From contig NZ_CP089588.1 in NCBI RefSeq assembly GCF_021249345.1, positions 868,001 to 932,000 of the forward strand: a stretch of 64,000 bases of DNA, given 5' to 3'. This DNA comes from Halobacterium wangiae. Lineage in GTDB: Archaea; Halobacteriota; Halobacteria; Halobacteriales; Halobacteriaceae. Position numbers and translations under genes: made by a program. The notes beneath the pieces are model-generated. The model was not told where the DNA came from. It made no database searches and saw only the letters and a list, made by a program, of their open reading frames with translations. This document shows positions 15,547 through 23,570 of the stretch, piece after piece (position 1 is the stretch's first letter; every line of letters begins with the position of its first letter).

Positions 15547-15696
15547 GTAGGATGAACCTACCCGGAAGCTAATTTAAAAGGAACGGGTTGACCCTACTCG
15601 TGGCCGACAACTATATATCTGTCCCGGGGTCGCTTTCCCGCGAAAAGCAACGTGTACACTAAGCGGGGGAAAACGGGCCTGCAAAAGGCTTATAGG
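15547..15696 (+). promoter_or_regulatory. Long cetZ1 upstream region with three TATA-like boxes
   Basis: GTAGG-ATGAA-CCTAC (15547-15561) is a small hairpin just after the NDUFA9-like stop and may end that transcript. Three separate AT-rich boxes follow in this GC-rich genome: AATTTAAAAG (15571-15580), CTATATATC (15611-15619) and GCTTATAGG (15688-15696). The last leaves a leader of about 15 nt before the cetZ1 ATG; the others would give leaders of roughly 95-135 nt. Confidence 0.5.
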
Positions 15697-15731
15697 CCCC
15701 ATACTTCTCTAACTGTGCAAAGGGTTCCGTA

Positions 15732-16910
15732 ATGAAACTGGCAATGATCGGGTTCGGTCAAGCGGGCGGGAAAATACTCGACAAGTTCCTCGAGTACGAC
15801 AAGCGGCACGACTCCAACATCGTCCGTGCCGCCGTCGCCGTCAACACCGCCAAGGCCGACCTAATGGGTCTCGAACACGTTCCACAGGAGAATCGCGTCC
15901 TCATCGGACAGTCCCGCGTCAAAGGGCACGGCGTCGGGGCGGACAACGAACTCGGCGCGGAAATCGCCGAGGAAGACATCGACGAGATTCAGGGGGCTAT
16001 CGACAGCATCCCCGTCCACGAGGTCGACGCGTTCCTCGTCATCTCTGGTCTCGGCGGCGGTACCGGGTCGGGTGGCTCCCCGGTCATCGCCAAACACCTC
16101 AAGCGCATCTACACCGAACCCGTCTACGGTCTCGGCGTGCTCCCCGGCCGCGACGAGGGGGGCATCTACACGCTGAACGCGGCCCGCTCGTTCCAGACGT
16201 TCGTCCGCGAGGTGGACAACCTCCTCGTCTTCGACAACGACGCGTGGCGGAAGTCCGGCGAATCGGTCCAGGGCGGCTACTCGGAGATCAACGAGGAGAT
16301 CGTCACGCGCTTCGGCATCCTCTTCGGCGCGGGCGAGGTCGAACAGGGCGGTGCGGTCGCGGAGTCCGTCGTGGACTCCTCGGAGATCATCAACACGCTC
16401 GCCGGCGGCGGCGTCTCCACGGTCGGGTTCGCCTCCGAGGGCGTCGACAACGAGGGCAGCAGTAGCGGCCTGCTCTCCCGGTTCACGAGCAGCGACGACC
16501 CGGTCGAGGACTCGGCATCCACGACCAACCGCATCACGTCGCTCGTCCGGAAGGCGGCACTCGGTCAACTCACGCTCCCCTGCGAGATCGAGGGCACCGA
16601 GCGCGCGCTCCTGGTCACCGCCGGCCCGCCGAAGTACCTCAACCGGAAAGGGATAGAGCGCGGGCGGAAGTGGCTCGAGGAGCAGACCGGCTCGATGGAG
16701 GTCCGCGGCGGCGACTACCCCGTGCGGAACTCCAAGCAGGTCGCGTCGGTCGTCCTGCTGTCCGGCGTGAACAACGTCCCCCGTATCAAGGAGCTCCAGG
16801 AGGTCGCCATCGAGGCCCAGGACAACATCGACGACATCCGCGACGAAAGCGAAGAGAACTTGGAAGAACTCGTCGAAGACGACGACGATGAACTTGAGCC
16901 GCTGTTCTAA
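15732..16910 (+). CDS. cetZ1: Tubulin-superfamily cell-shape protein CetZ1
   Basis: 392 aa. The GTP-binding loop is GGGTGSGG (residues 108-115), and the T7 loop has Glu218 in DSSEIINTLAGG, the residue numbered the same in the studied Haloferax CetZ1. CetZ1 polymerises with GTP and governs rod shape and motility in haloarchaea. The ending (EELVEDDDDELEPLF) is the acidic CetZ1-type tail, and overall similarity to CetZ1 rather than CetZ2 or FtsZ is strong by eye. The last 23 bp overlap the next gene, so translation is probably coupled. Three TATA-like boxes upstream suggest complex regulation. Confidence 0.95.
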   Translation: MKLAMIGFGQAGGKILDKFLEYDKRHDSNIVRAAVAVNTAKADLMGLEHVPQENRVLIGQSRVKGHGVGADNELGAEIAEEDIDEIQGAIDSIPVHEVDAFLVISGLGGGTGSGGSPVIAKHLKRIYTEPVYGLGVLPGRDEGGIYTLNAARSFQTFVREVDNLLVFDNDAWRKSGESVQGGYSEINEEIVTRFGILFGAGEVEQGGAVAESVVDSSEIINTLAGGGVSTVGFASEGVDNEGSSSGLLSRFTSSDDPVEDSASTTNRITSLVRKAALGQLTLPCEIEGTERALLVTAGPPKYLNRKGIERGRKWLEEQTGSMEVRGGDYPVRNSKQVASVVLLSGVNNVPRIKELQEVAIEAQDNIDDIRDESEENLEELVEDDDDELEPLF

Positions 16911-17667
16911 GCTCGCGGCTGCACTCGTCGTTCTCCTGCTCGCGGCTGCCGTGCCAGCGGCTGCGGTCTCCGTGAGCGGTGACAGCCCCGCGGCCGTGCA
17001 GGTCGACTCCAGCCAGGACCTCACCTACGAGTTCACCGACCTCTACACGGACTACGACCAGTGGACCCTCCGTGGAGAGACCGGACTCGACGACGTCACG
17101 TGGACGGTCACGCTGTACGACCAGACCGGCGCGCAGATCGACCGCCTGACGTACAACGGCCAGCAGTTCGAACAACCCGTCGTCGCCAACGACGACGTCA
17201 ACCGCGTGACCGTGCGCCTCGAGGGCACGGTTCCGGCGGCCGAGTCGTACTCCTACGACCCGGCCCAGTCGATGACGCTCGCGTCGTTCGCACAGGTCCA
17301 GGAGGGTGGAACGTCCACGACGCTCCAGGCCTACGAGACGCGACCGTACACGACCGCCAGCGACGACGCCCGGTCCGCCATCGACGACGCGCGTGACGCC
17401 ATCGACAGCGCCGCGAGTGCTGGCGCCGGCGTCTCGGACGCCGAGAGCGACTTCGAGGACGCCGTGGAGTTCTTCAACACGGGCAACTTCGAGCAGGCGA
17501 CGAGCAACGCCGAGGAGGCCGAGCAGACCGCGAACAACGCGGCCTCGTCGGCCCAGCAGACGGACATGCTCCTGCTGGTCGGTGCCGGCGTCGTCGTCCT
17601 CGTGCTGGTCGCGGGCGGCGTCTACTGGTACCTCCAGCAGCGGGACACCTACGACAAACTCGGCTGA
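16888..17667 (+). CDS. Secreted-domain, C-terminally membrane-anchored protein translated with cetZ1
   Basis: 259 aa. It has a signal peptide (residues 1-27, LAAALVVLLLAAAVPAAAVS) and a beta-rich extracellular domain (about 30-150) rich in Tyr, Thr and Asp. An Ala/Asp/Glu-rich helical segment (about 160-220, DDARSAIDDARDAIDSAAS, EQATSNAEEAEQTANNAAS) is likely coiled coil. One transmembrane helix follows (about 228-250, LLLVGAGVVVLVLVAGGVYW), with a short cytoplasmic basic tail QQRDTYDKLG. It starts inside cetZ1 by 23 bp. Topology puts most of it outside and about 10 residues inside, where CetZ1 is. A role as a CetZ1-linked envelope protein is inference from position; I do not recognise the family. 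Confidence 0.78.
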   Translation: MNLSRCSKLAAALVVLLLAAAVPAAAVSVSGDSPAAVQVDSSQDLTYEFTDLYTDYDQWTLRGETGLDDVTWTVTLYDQTGAQIDRLTYNGQQFEQPVVANDDVNRVTVRLEGTVPAAESYSYDPAQSMTLASFAQVQEGGTSTTLQAYETRPYTTASDDARSAIDDARDAIDSAASAGAGVSDAESDFEDAVEFFNTGNFEQATSNAEEAEQTANNAASSAQQTDMLLLVGAGVVVLVLVAGGVYWYLQQRDTYDKLG

Positions 17668-17669
17668 CC

Positions 17670-18287
17670 GTGCGGGTCGTCGTCCCGTTCGACCCGACCG
17701 AGCCGAACACGCGCCTCTCCTCCGTTCTCACCCCCGAGGAGCGACGCGAGTTCGCGGACGCGATGCTCGCCGACGTCCTCAACGCCGTCCAAGCAGCCGG
17801 CGGCAGCCCCGAGTTGCTGGCGAGCGCGCCCGTCGACGTCGACGCGCCGGTGACCGTCGACGACCGGTCGCTGTCGGTCGCGGTGAACGACGCGCTCGCC
17901 GACGGCGTCCCGGCGGCGGTCGTGATGGCCGACCTCGCGCTCGTCACGCCGGGCGCGCTGGCCGACCTGTTCGACGCCGACGGCGACGTCGTCGTCGCAC
18001 CTGGCAGGGGTGGCGGGACGAACGCACTGGTCGTCCGGGAGCCCGCGTTCCAGGTGGACTACCACGGCGTCTCCTACCGCGACCACGTGACGGCCGCCGA
18101 GGACGTCGGAGCGAGTGTCGCGACCGTCGACTCGTTCCGCCTCGCCGTCGACATCGACGAACGCGCCGACCTCGTGGACGTGCTAGTCCACGGCGACGGT
18201 GCGGCCGCGGCGTGGCTCCGGGACGCCGGCTTCCGGGTCGCGGTCCGTGACGGCCAGCCGGTCGCGGTCCGCGAACCCAACGACTAA
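17670..18287 (+). CDS. cofC: 2-phospho-L-lactate guanylyltransferase (coenzyme F420 synthesis)
   Basis: 205 aa from a GTG two bases after the previous stop. It is nucleotidyltransferase-like: MRVVVPFDPTEPNTRLSSVL binds nucleotide, AVVMADLALVTP is the metal-binding segment, and VVVAPGRGGGTNALVV is the CofC signature. CofC activates 2-phospholactate (or PEP) with GTP for transfer to the deazaflavin F0. It sits just upstream of cofG, separated by one membrane-protein gene. The Asp-Leu-Ala-Leu segment replaces the more usual D-L-P-L. Confidence 0.92.
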   Translation: MRVVVPFDPTEPNTRLSSVLTPEERREFADAMLADVLNAVQAAGGSPELLASAPVDVDAPVTVDDRSLSVAVNDALADGVPAAVVMADLALVTPGALADLFDADGDVVVAPGRGGGTNALVVREPAFQVDYHGVSYRDHVTAAEDVGASVATVDSFRLAVDIDERADLVDVLVHGDGAAAAWLRDAGFRVAVRDGQPVAVREPND

Positions 18288-18312
18288 GCGCGCGAGAGCC
18301 GACCGCACCCGT

Positions 18313-18759
18313 ATGCAACTGAGACGGCTCGGGCGCGCGGCAGTCGCGCTCGTCGGCCTCGCGTTCGTCGCCGCCGTACTGTTCTCGGTGCTCCTGGCGG
18401 CCCTCGAGGCGGTCGGCCTCGCCCGGTCGACGGCCTCCCCGGCCGCGCTGGGTGGCGTCGTGTCGGCGGCGCTCGCCGCCGCAGACGTCTACACGCCGCT
18501 CGGGAACAACAGCCGGACGGCGACGCTGCGCGAGAAGCCCCGGGGAGCGCTCGCCGCCGACTTCGCGGCCGCGTCCGCAGTCGGCTTCGCCACCGGCGCC
18601 GTCGCCGGGGCGGTCCTGCTGTCGCCGGGAACCGCCGAGTGGACGAGGATGGGCGTGGTCGCGGCCGCCGTCCTCCTGGGCTACGGCACGTTCGTCGCGC
18701 GGAACGTCGCGGTGTACAGCCCCGGGTTCGGCGCCGGGGAGGACGGGTCCGAGCTATGA
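18313..18759 (+). CDS. Membrane protein between cofC and cofG
   Basis: 148 aa from the ATG at 18313, with four hydrophobic stretches (AVALVGLAFVAAVLFSVLLAAL, AALGGVVSAALAAADVY, AADFAAASAVGFATGAVAGAVLL, GVVAAAVLLGYGTFVARNVAVY). Its last codons overlap the cofG start (ATGA), so it belongs to the cof operon. The family is not recognised; nothing in it suggests catalysis. Confidence 0.7.
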   Translation: MQLRRLGRAAVALVGLAFVAAVLFSVLLAALEAVGLARSTASPAALGGVVSAALAAADVYTPLGNNSRTATLREKPRGALAADFAAASAVGFATGAVAGAVLLSPGTAEWTRMGVVAAAVLLGYGTFVARNVAVYSPGFGAGEDGSEL

Positions 18760-19862
18760 GTTCGATTCCGGGCGCGGAGGCGTACGGCGTCGACCTCGAC
18801 GTCCCCGAGGCGGACCGGGAGCGCGCGCTCGCCGTCCGTCCCGGGGACGTCGACCCGGCCGACGAACTGACGTTCGCGCGGAACGTCTTCGTCCCGCTGA
18901 CGACCGCCTGCCGGTACACCTGCACGTACTGCACCTACTACGACGTCCCCGGCGAGGCGACGCTCGTGAGCCCCGAGGACGTCCGCGAGACGTGTCGGAC
19001 CGGCGCGCAGGCGGGCTGCACGGAGGCGCTGTTCACGTTCGGCGACGACCCCGACGACCGCTACACCGAGGTCCACGACCAGCTCGCCGAGTGGGGCCAC
19101 GACTCCATCCACGACTACCTCCGGCGGGTCTGCGAGATCGCCCTCGACGAGGGGTTGCTCCCGCACGCGAACCCGGGCGACCAGACCCGCGAGCAGATGG
19201 CACTGGTCGCGGACGTGAACGCCTCGATGGGCGTGATGCTGGAGACGACGGCCGACGTCCAGGCCCACGGCGGCCCCCGGGCGAAGACCCCCGGCCAGCG
19301 ACTCCACACCATCCGGACCGCGGGCGAACTCGGCGTCCCGTTCACGACCGGTATCCTCGTCGGCATCGGCGAGACGTGGGACGACCGCGCCGAGAGCCTG
19401 CTCTCCATCCGCGAGTTGCACGAGCGCTACGGACACGTCCAGGAGGTCATCGTCCAGCCGGTGAGTCCGAACGAGCGCTGGCGGGGCGACCCGCCGAGCG
19501 AGGCGACGATGCGCCGGACGGTGGCGATGGCGCGGGCCGTCCTCCCCGAGGAGGTGGCGGTGCAGGTGCCGCCGAACCTCGCGGACGCCCGGGCGCTGCT
19601 GGACTGCGGCGTCGAGGACCTCGGTGGGGTGTCCCCCGTGACGGACGACTACATCAACCCGGACTACGCGTGGCCGGCGCTCCGCGAACTCGAGGCCATC
19701 GCCGAACACGGCGGCGTCCCGCTGCGCGAACGCCTCCCCGTCTACGAGCGCTTCCTCCCCGAAGACGGCGTCGAGAACGAGTGGGTGAGCGAGCGCATCG
19801 GGCGCGCGCTCGCTGCGGACGACGACGCGGGGCGGCGGTACCGTGCCGTCCTGGACGGCTAG
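18756..19862 (+). CDS. cofG: 7,8-didemethyl-8-hydroxy-5-deazariboflavin synthase subunit CofG
   Basis: 368 aa, radical SAM. The cluster motif is Cys-x3-Cys-x2-Cys in ACRYTCTYCTYYDVP. LPHANPGDQTREQM, GQRLHTIRTAGELGVPFTTG and VTDDYINPDYAWP are CofG segments. With CofH it joins a tyrosine-derived radical to 5-amino-6-ribitylaminouracil to make the F0 chromophore of F420. The ATG at 18756 overlaps the preceding stop. Its stop (TAG, 19860-19862) shares a CTAG with the stop of the convergent gene. Confidence 0.95.
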   Translation: MSSIPGAEAYGVDLDVPEADRERALAVRPGDVDPADELTFARNVFVPLTTACRYTCTYCTYYDVPGEATLVSPEDVRETCRTGAQAGCTEALFTFGDDPDDRYTEVHDQLAEWGHDSIHDYLRRVCEIALDEGLLPHANPGDQTREQMALVADVNASMGVMLETTADVQAHGGPRAKTPGQRLHTIRTAGELGVPFTTGILVGIGETWDDRAESLLSIRELHERYGHVQEVIVQPVSPNERWRGDPPSEATMRRTVAMARAVLPEEVAVQVPPNLADARALLDCGVEDLGGVSPVTDDYINPDYAWPALRELEAIAEHGGVPLRERLPVYERFLPEDGVENEWVSERIGRALAADDDAGRRYRAVLDG

Positions 19863-20416
19863 ACGTCGAGTCGTTCACCGAGCCGTCCGATCGGTTTCCT
19901 GACGAGGACGTACACCGCCGACACGGACAGCATCGCGAGCGTGAGTCTGCGGACGAGTTCGCCGTACAGCAGGAGTCCGGGCAGCGAGAAGACGGCGACC
20001 GCGAGCAGGTCCTCGGGGGCACCGTCGTAGCGGATCCAGCGCCGCGGCGCGATCCACCGGCCGCGCCGGTGGGCGTAGACGCCGCGCTGGTCGTCGTTCT
20101 CCCACGGCCGGGAGCCGAGGCCGCCGCCGAAGGCGTCCGTGACGGAGTGGACGGCGGCGGACAGCAGGAAGAACGCGGCGCCGACGGTGACCGGCGAGGG
20201 TACGAGGAGGGCGACGGCGAACCCGACGGCGACGAACGGCCAGTACAGTTCGGGGTAGTGCAGCGTCTTCCGGTGAGCGACGACGGCGACGTCAAGGTCC
20301 GGGAAGATGCCGCCGGCGAGCGCGCCGAGTGCCGCCGGGACGGCGAGTTCGGGGGAGACCCACAGAGTACTCGTGGCGAGCGTGACGCCGATGGCGGCGT
20401 GGGTGGTGCTCATCAT
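19859..20416 (-). CDS. Membrane-bound metal-dependent hydrolase (YdjM/LexA-binding hydrolase-like)
   Basis: 185 aa (184 if the second ATG, at 20413, is used). It starts MMSTTHAAIGVTLATS and contains GALAGGIFPDLDVAVVAHRKTLHYPELYWP and AVHSVTDAFGGGLGSRPWE. The His/Asp pattern (H near the N-terminus, FPDLD, H-R-x-x-x-H, H-S-V-x-D) is that of the YdjM membrane hydrolase family, with four to five helices. Substrate unknown. It lies 5 bp downstream of cofH on the same strand and converges with cofG, sharing the CTAG. Confidence 0.82.
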   Translation of the reverse strand: MMSTTHAAIGVTLATSTLWVSPELAVPAALGALAGGIFPDLDVAVVAHRKTLHYPELYWPFVAVGFAVALLVPSPVTVGAAFFLLSAAVHSVTDAFGGGLGSRPWENDDQRGVYAHRRGRWIAPRRWIRYDGAPEDLLAVAVFSLPGLLLYGELVRRLTLAMLSVSAVYVLVRKPIGRLGERLDV

Positions 20417-20421
20417 GGCGG

Positions 20422-21792
20422 TCAGTCGTCCGCGCTGGCCGCTCCGGAGGCGGTGTCGGCGTCGCGTTCGGGGACCAGTGGCGTACCGTCCGCCTGCGGA
20501 CCGAGTCGGGGGCCGAGCGGGTCGTCGTCCGGGTCGACGACGCGACGTTCGGTGTAGTCCGTCGAGCGCTCGACGGGCGTGCGACCGATGGCCGATATCA
20601 TCTCGGCGTAGTCCGCGACCGAACGGAACTCGCCGTGCTGGCCGCCCGCGCGCTTCGTGATCTCCTCGCTGAGGATGGTGCCCATGAAGTCGTCGGCGCC
20701 GCAGTTGAGGAGTTTGAGTCCCTTCGCGTTCCCGAACTTCACCCACGACGACTGGACGTGCTCGACGTTGTCGAGGTAGAGCCGCGAGACCGCGATCATC
20801 AGTTCGTCCTCGGCGTCGCTGGCGCCGCCGGTGACGACGCCGCGGTCGAAGAGGGGGGTCTCCTGGTGGACGAACGAGAGCGGGACGAACTCCGTGATGT
20901 TGTCCGTGCGGTCCTGCAGGTCCCGGACGACGTCGAGGTGGTGGATGCGGTGGGCGGCGTTCTCGACGTGGCCGTACATGATGGTCGCGGTCATCGGGAG
21001 GCCGACGTCGGCAGCGGCCTCCATCGCGGCGACCCACTCGTCGGTCGAGATCTTCCCGGGGCAGATGACGTCCCGGACCTCGTCGACGAGGATCTCCGCG
21101 GCGGTGCCGGGGACGGTGTCGAGGCCCGCGTCTTTGAGTCGCTGGTACACCTCGCGGTAGCCCCACTCGACGCCGCGCTGGGCGTGTTCGGCCTCCTCGG
21201 GCGTCACCGAGTGGACGTGGGCGCCGGCCTCGCTCATCGCGCGGATCTGCTCGACGTACGTATGGGGGTCCGTGTCGTAGCGCTCGGGTGGCTTGTAGTT
21301 GTGTTCCTGGTTCTGGGGGTCGAGGGCTTCGCGGTGCTCCTCGTTCAGTCCGAACGCGGGGTGGAGCCCGGAGACGGACGTCACCTCGTAGACGCCGCGG
21401 TCGACGGCGTCCGCAACGACGTCGTGGGACTCCTCGGGCGTCTTCGTGAAGCCGGCGTGGGCCTCGGTGTGGTCCGTCTCGAACCTGTGGGCGGTGTCCT
21501 TGAAGTTGCAGAACAGACAGCCCGTGTTGCAGGCCGTGGTGACGTTGTTGTTGACGTTCGCGACGAACGTCACCTCGTCGCCGACTACCTCGGCGCGGCG
21601 GCGGTCGGCGGCCTCGAGGACGAGTTCCTTCCGCCGCTGGTCGATGCCCTCGACGTCGGTGCCGGTGGTGACGAGTTCGATGCCGTCGGCGACGGTGAGG
21701 CGGTCGCCGGCGCGCGCCTTCGCCAGCGCGTTCTCGAACGACTGGTCGGAGTCGGGGACCACGTCGAAGTCGAACTCGCCGGCGTCTGTCAT
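20422..21792 (-). CDS. cofH: 7,8-didemethyl-8-hydroxy-5-deazariboflavin synthase subunit CofH
   Basis: 456 aa from the ATG at 21792 (MTDAGEFDFDVV). The radical SAM motif is ACNTGCLFCNF (Cys-x3-Cys-x2-Cys). Other CofH features are NVNNNVTTACNTG, VYEVTSVSGLHPAFG, CPGKISTDEWV and NCGADDFMGTILSEE. It forms the tyrosine-derived radical used with CofG to build F0. The C-terminal 35 residues are an acidic low-complexity tail. A longer in-frame extension to 23148 is antisense to purC and rejected. cofH is transcribed toward cofG, with the YdjM-like gene between. Confidence 0.95.
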   Translation of the reverse strand: MTDAGEFDFDVVPDSDQSFENALAKARAGDRLTVADGIELVTTGTDVEGIDQRRKELVLEAADRRRAEVVGDEVTFVANVNNNVTTACNTGCLFCNFKDTAHRFETDHTEAHAGFTKTPEESHDVVADAVDRGVYEVTSVSGLHPAFGLNEEHREALDPQNQEHNYKPPERYDTDPHTYVEQIRAMSEAGAHVHSVTPEEAEHAQRGVEWGYREVYQRLKDAGLDTVPGTAAEILVDEVRDVICPGKISTDEWVAAMEAAADVGLPMTATIMYGHVENAAHRIHHLDVVRDLQDRTDNITEFVPLSFVHQETPLFDRGVVTGGASDAEDELMIAVSRLYLDNVEHVQSSWVKFGNAKGLKLLNCGADDFMGTILSEEITKRAGGQHGEFRSVADYAEMISAIGRTPVERSTDYTERRVVDPDDDPLGPRLGPQADGTPLVPERDADTASGAASADD

Positions 21793-21942
21793 GGTCGAGG
21801 GAACTGCTCGCACGGACAAAAAGCCTCTCACAGCGGCTAACTGCGACTCGCGCGCCACGAACGTGTACAACTCCAGTCGAAGCAGAGGGGTTGTGGGCAC
21901 GAGAGTGAAAGATTCATGGTCGTCGGTCACCCGGGTACGGCC

Positions 21943-22962
21943 ATGACGAGCGTCAAGGACCTCCGGGTCGAGGAGCCACCCACCCGGGAGTCGCTGGGTC
22001 GCGGCGTCTTCGAGTTCAGCGACCGCTACTCCGTCTTCGACTGGGGGGAGATGCCCGACCTGATCCCGCGGAAGGGCGCCAGCCTCGCTACGATGGGCGC
22101 GTTCAACTTCGAACTCCTTGAGGCCGAGGGTGTGCCGACCCACTACGAAGGTGTTCGAACAGCGACCGGTGACACCGTCGCACTCGCGGACGCCCCCGAA
22201 CCACCGACGGAGATGGTCGTCGCGCTCACCCAGGTGCCCGACCTCCCGTTCGAATCCGGGTCCTACGACTACGACGCCTACCACGAGGCCGCCGCCGGGA
22301 ACTACCTCGTCCCGCTGGAGGTCGTCTTCCGGAACAGCGTCCCGGTCGGGTCGAGCCTCCGGAAGCGCTACGAACCGGCGGACTTCGACCTCGACGTCGA
22401 GGAGTGGCCCGAGGAACGCGTCAGCCTCCCGGACCCTGTCGTGGAGTTCTCCACGAAGTACGAGGAACAGGACCGCTACCTCGGCCGCGAGGCGGCCGAC
22501 GACATCGCGGGCCGCGCGAGCATCGCGGACCTCGAAGCGCTCGCCCACGAGGTGAACCGCGTCGTCACCGAGCGCGCCGAACGCGCGGGGTTCGTCCACG
22601 AGGACGGGAAGATCGAGTGCCTCTACGTCGACGGCGAGGTCCGGGTCGCGGACGTCGTCGGCACGTTCGACGAGAACCGCTTCGGGTTCGACGGCCGCGA
22701 GGTCTCCAAGGAGGTCGTCAGGCAGTACTACAGGCGCGCCGACCCCGAGTGGGTCGAGGCCGTCGCGGCGGCCAAGCGGAAGGCCGACGAGCGCGGCGTC
22801 GCGGAGTGGCGAGACCTCTGCGAGGTGTCGCCGGACCCGCTCCCCCCAGTACTCGTGCAGGCGACCGCCGACATGTACGCCGCGGGCACGAACCGCTACA
22901 CGGACCACGAGTGGTTCGATGCGCCGCCACTCGGCGAGGCGCTCGCCGCGTTCGACCAGTGA
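21943..22962 (+). CDS. purC: Phosphoribosylaminoimidazole-succinocarboxamide (SAICAR) synthase
   Basis: 339 aa from the ATG at 21943 ([14 protein letters not shown]). SAICAR-synthase segments seen are [51 protein letters not shown] and [13 protein letters not shown], where the DE pair and KxE bind ATP/Mg and aspartate. It ligates aspartate to CAIR in purine synthesis. It is longer than bacterial PurC (about 240 aa) because of a C-terminal extension, as in other haloarchaea. The stop is overlapped by the VanZ-like start (GTGA). Confidence 0.94.
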   Translation: MTSVKDLRVEEPPTRESLGRGVFEFSDRYSVFDWGEMPDLIPRKGASLATMGAFNFELLEAEGVPTHYEGVRTATGDTVALADAPEPPTEMVVALTQVPDLPFESGSYDYDAYHEAAAGNYLVPLEVVFRNSVPVGSSLRKRYEPADFDLDVEEWPEERVSLPDPVVEFSTKYEEQDRYLGREAADDIAGRASIADLEALAHEVNRVVTERAERAGFVHEDGKIECLYVDGEVRVADVVGTFDENRFGFDGREVSKEVVRQYYRRADPEWVEAVAAAKRKADERGVAEWRDLCEVSPDPLPPVLVQATADMYAAGTNRYTDHEWFDAPPLGEALAAFDQ

Positions 22963-23324
22963 GGGCGCAGCGGTGGGGTGTAGCCACGACAGTCGCGCTG
23001 GCAGTCGTCGCGGCGTCGCTCGTCCCCGCCTCGGCGGCTTCCGGTGGCAGTCTCCCGGGCGGTGCAGACAAACTGCTGCACGCCGTCGGTTACGCCGCAC
23101 TCTCGTTCTCCGTCGCCGTCGCGCTGCGCGCACGGACCGGCCGCGCACTCGCGGCAGTCGTCCTCGTCGTCGCAGCCCTCGGCGCTGGCGTCGAAGTCGT
23201 CCAGCCGACGGTCGGCCGCACCGCCAGCCTGCTCGACGCCGCGGCGAACCTCGGGGGCGCTACAGCTGGCGCTCTCCTCCGGCACCTCGTCGCCACCCGA
23301 GAAGCCGACACCCTGGCGGATTGA
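22959..23324 (+). CDS. VanZ-like family membrane protein
   Basis: 121 aa from a GTG overlapping the purC stop. It has four helices with the VanZ pattern: [15 protein letters not shown] (D-K-x-x-H-x-x-x-Y), [23 protein letters not shown] (E-x-x-Q, R-x-x-S-x-x-D-x-x-x-N). Some homologues affect teicoplanin resistance; most archaeal ones have unknown roles. Its terminal codons GCG-GAT-TGA fall inside the conserved 5' flank of a dispersed stem-loop element (23323-23476), so the element may have supplied the stop. Confidence 0.82.
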   Translation: MRAQRWGVATTVALAVVAASLVPASAASGGSLPGGADKLLHAVGYAALSFSVAVALRARTGRALAAVVLVVAALGAGVEVVQPTVGRTASLLDAAANLGGATAGALLRHLVATREADTLAD

Positions 23325-23476
23325 AAGGGCGAGGCGCTGTCGGCGAACCCCCGCGACGCAAGCACCGCAGTGGAGCGAGGAGCGTGGTTCGAGAGAGCTT
23401 CGCTCTCTCGTCATCTCGGAAATCTCCGATTTCCGGCGACAGCGAGCGGCGGGAGTCGACAGTGCCGAGGGCTTTC
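23323..23476 (+). repeat. Dispersed stem-loop element, copy A
   Basis: GAAAG (23323-23327) pairs with CTTTC (23472-23476). A G-rich internal loop GGCGA/GAGGG follows, then a 10-bp helix GGCGCTGTCG (23333-23342) / CGACAGTGCC (23457-23466) with one G-T pair. Inside are two perfect hairpins, GAGAGAGC-TTC-GCTCTCTC (23391-23409) and CGGAAATC-TCC-GATTTCCG (23417-23435). The loop segment GCGACGCAAGCAC (23353-23365) is shared with two other copies. The preceding CCTGGCGGATT matches the flank of copies at 47.9 and 57.0 kb. Confidence 0.72.
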
Positions 23477-23570
23477 GGGAGTCGTACCAGGTGGAAGCAT
23501 CGAAACCAGAGAGCTACAGCCCAAGGACTAGACGAAGCCGCTTTACGCCCGCGTCGACTCCCACCGAGTA

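Noticed and set aside
20422-23148. 908-codon version of cofH
   Set aside because: The extra N-terminal half is antisense to purC and has no family features; the normal CofH start is at 21792.
23311-23330. CRISPR repeat (GGATTGAAAG end resembles 3' ends of archaeal CRISPR repeats)
   Set aside because: Copies are far apart, not regularly spaced, lack spacers, and the similarity is limited to a few bases; the stem-loop family explains the sequence better. No CRISPR array or cas gene is present in the window.
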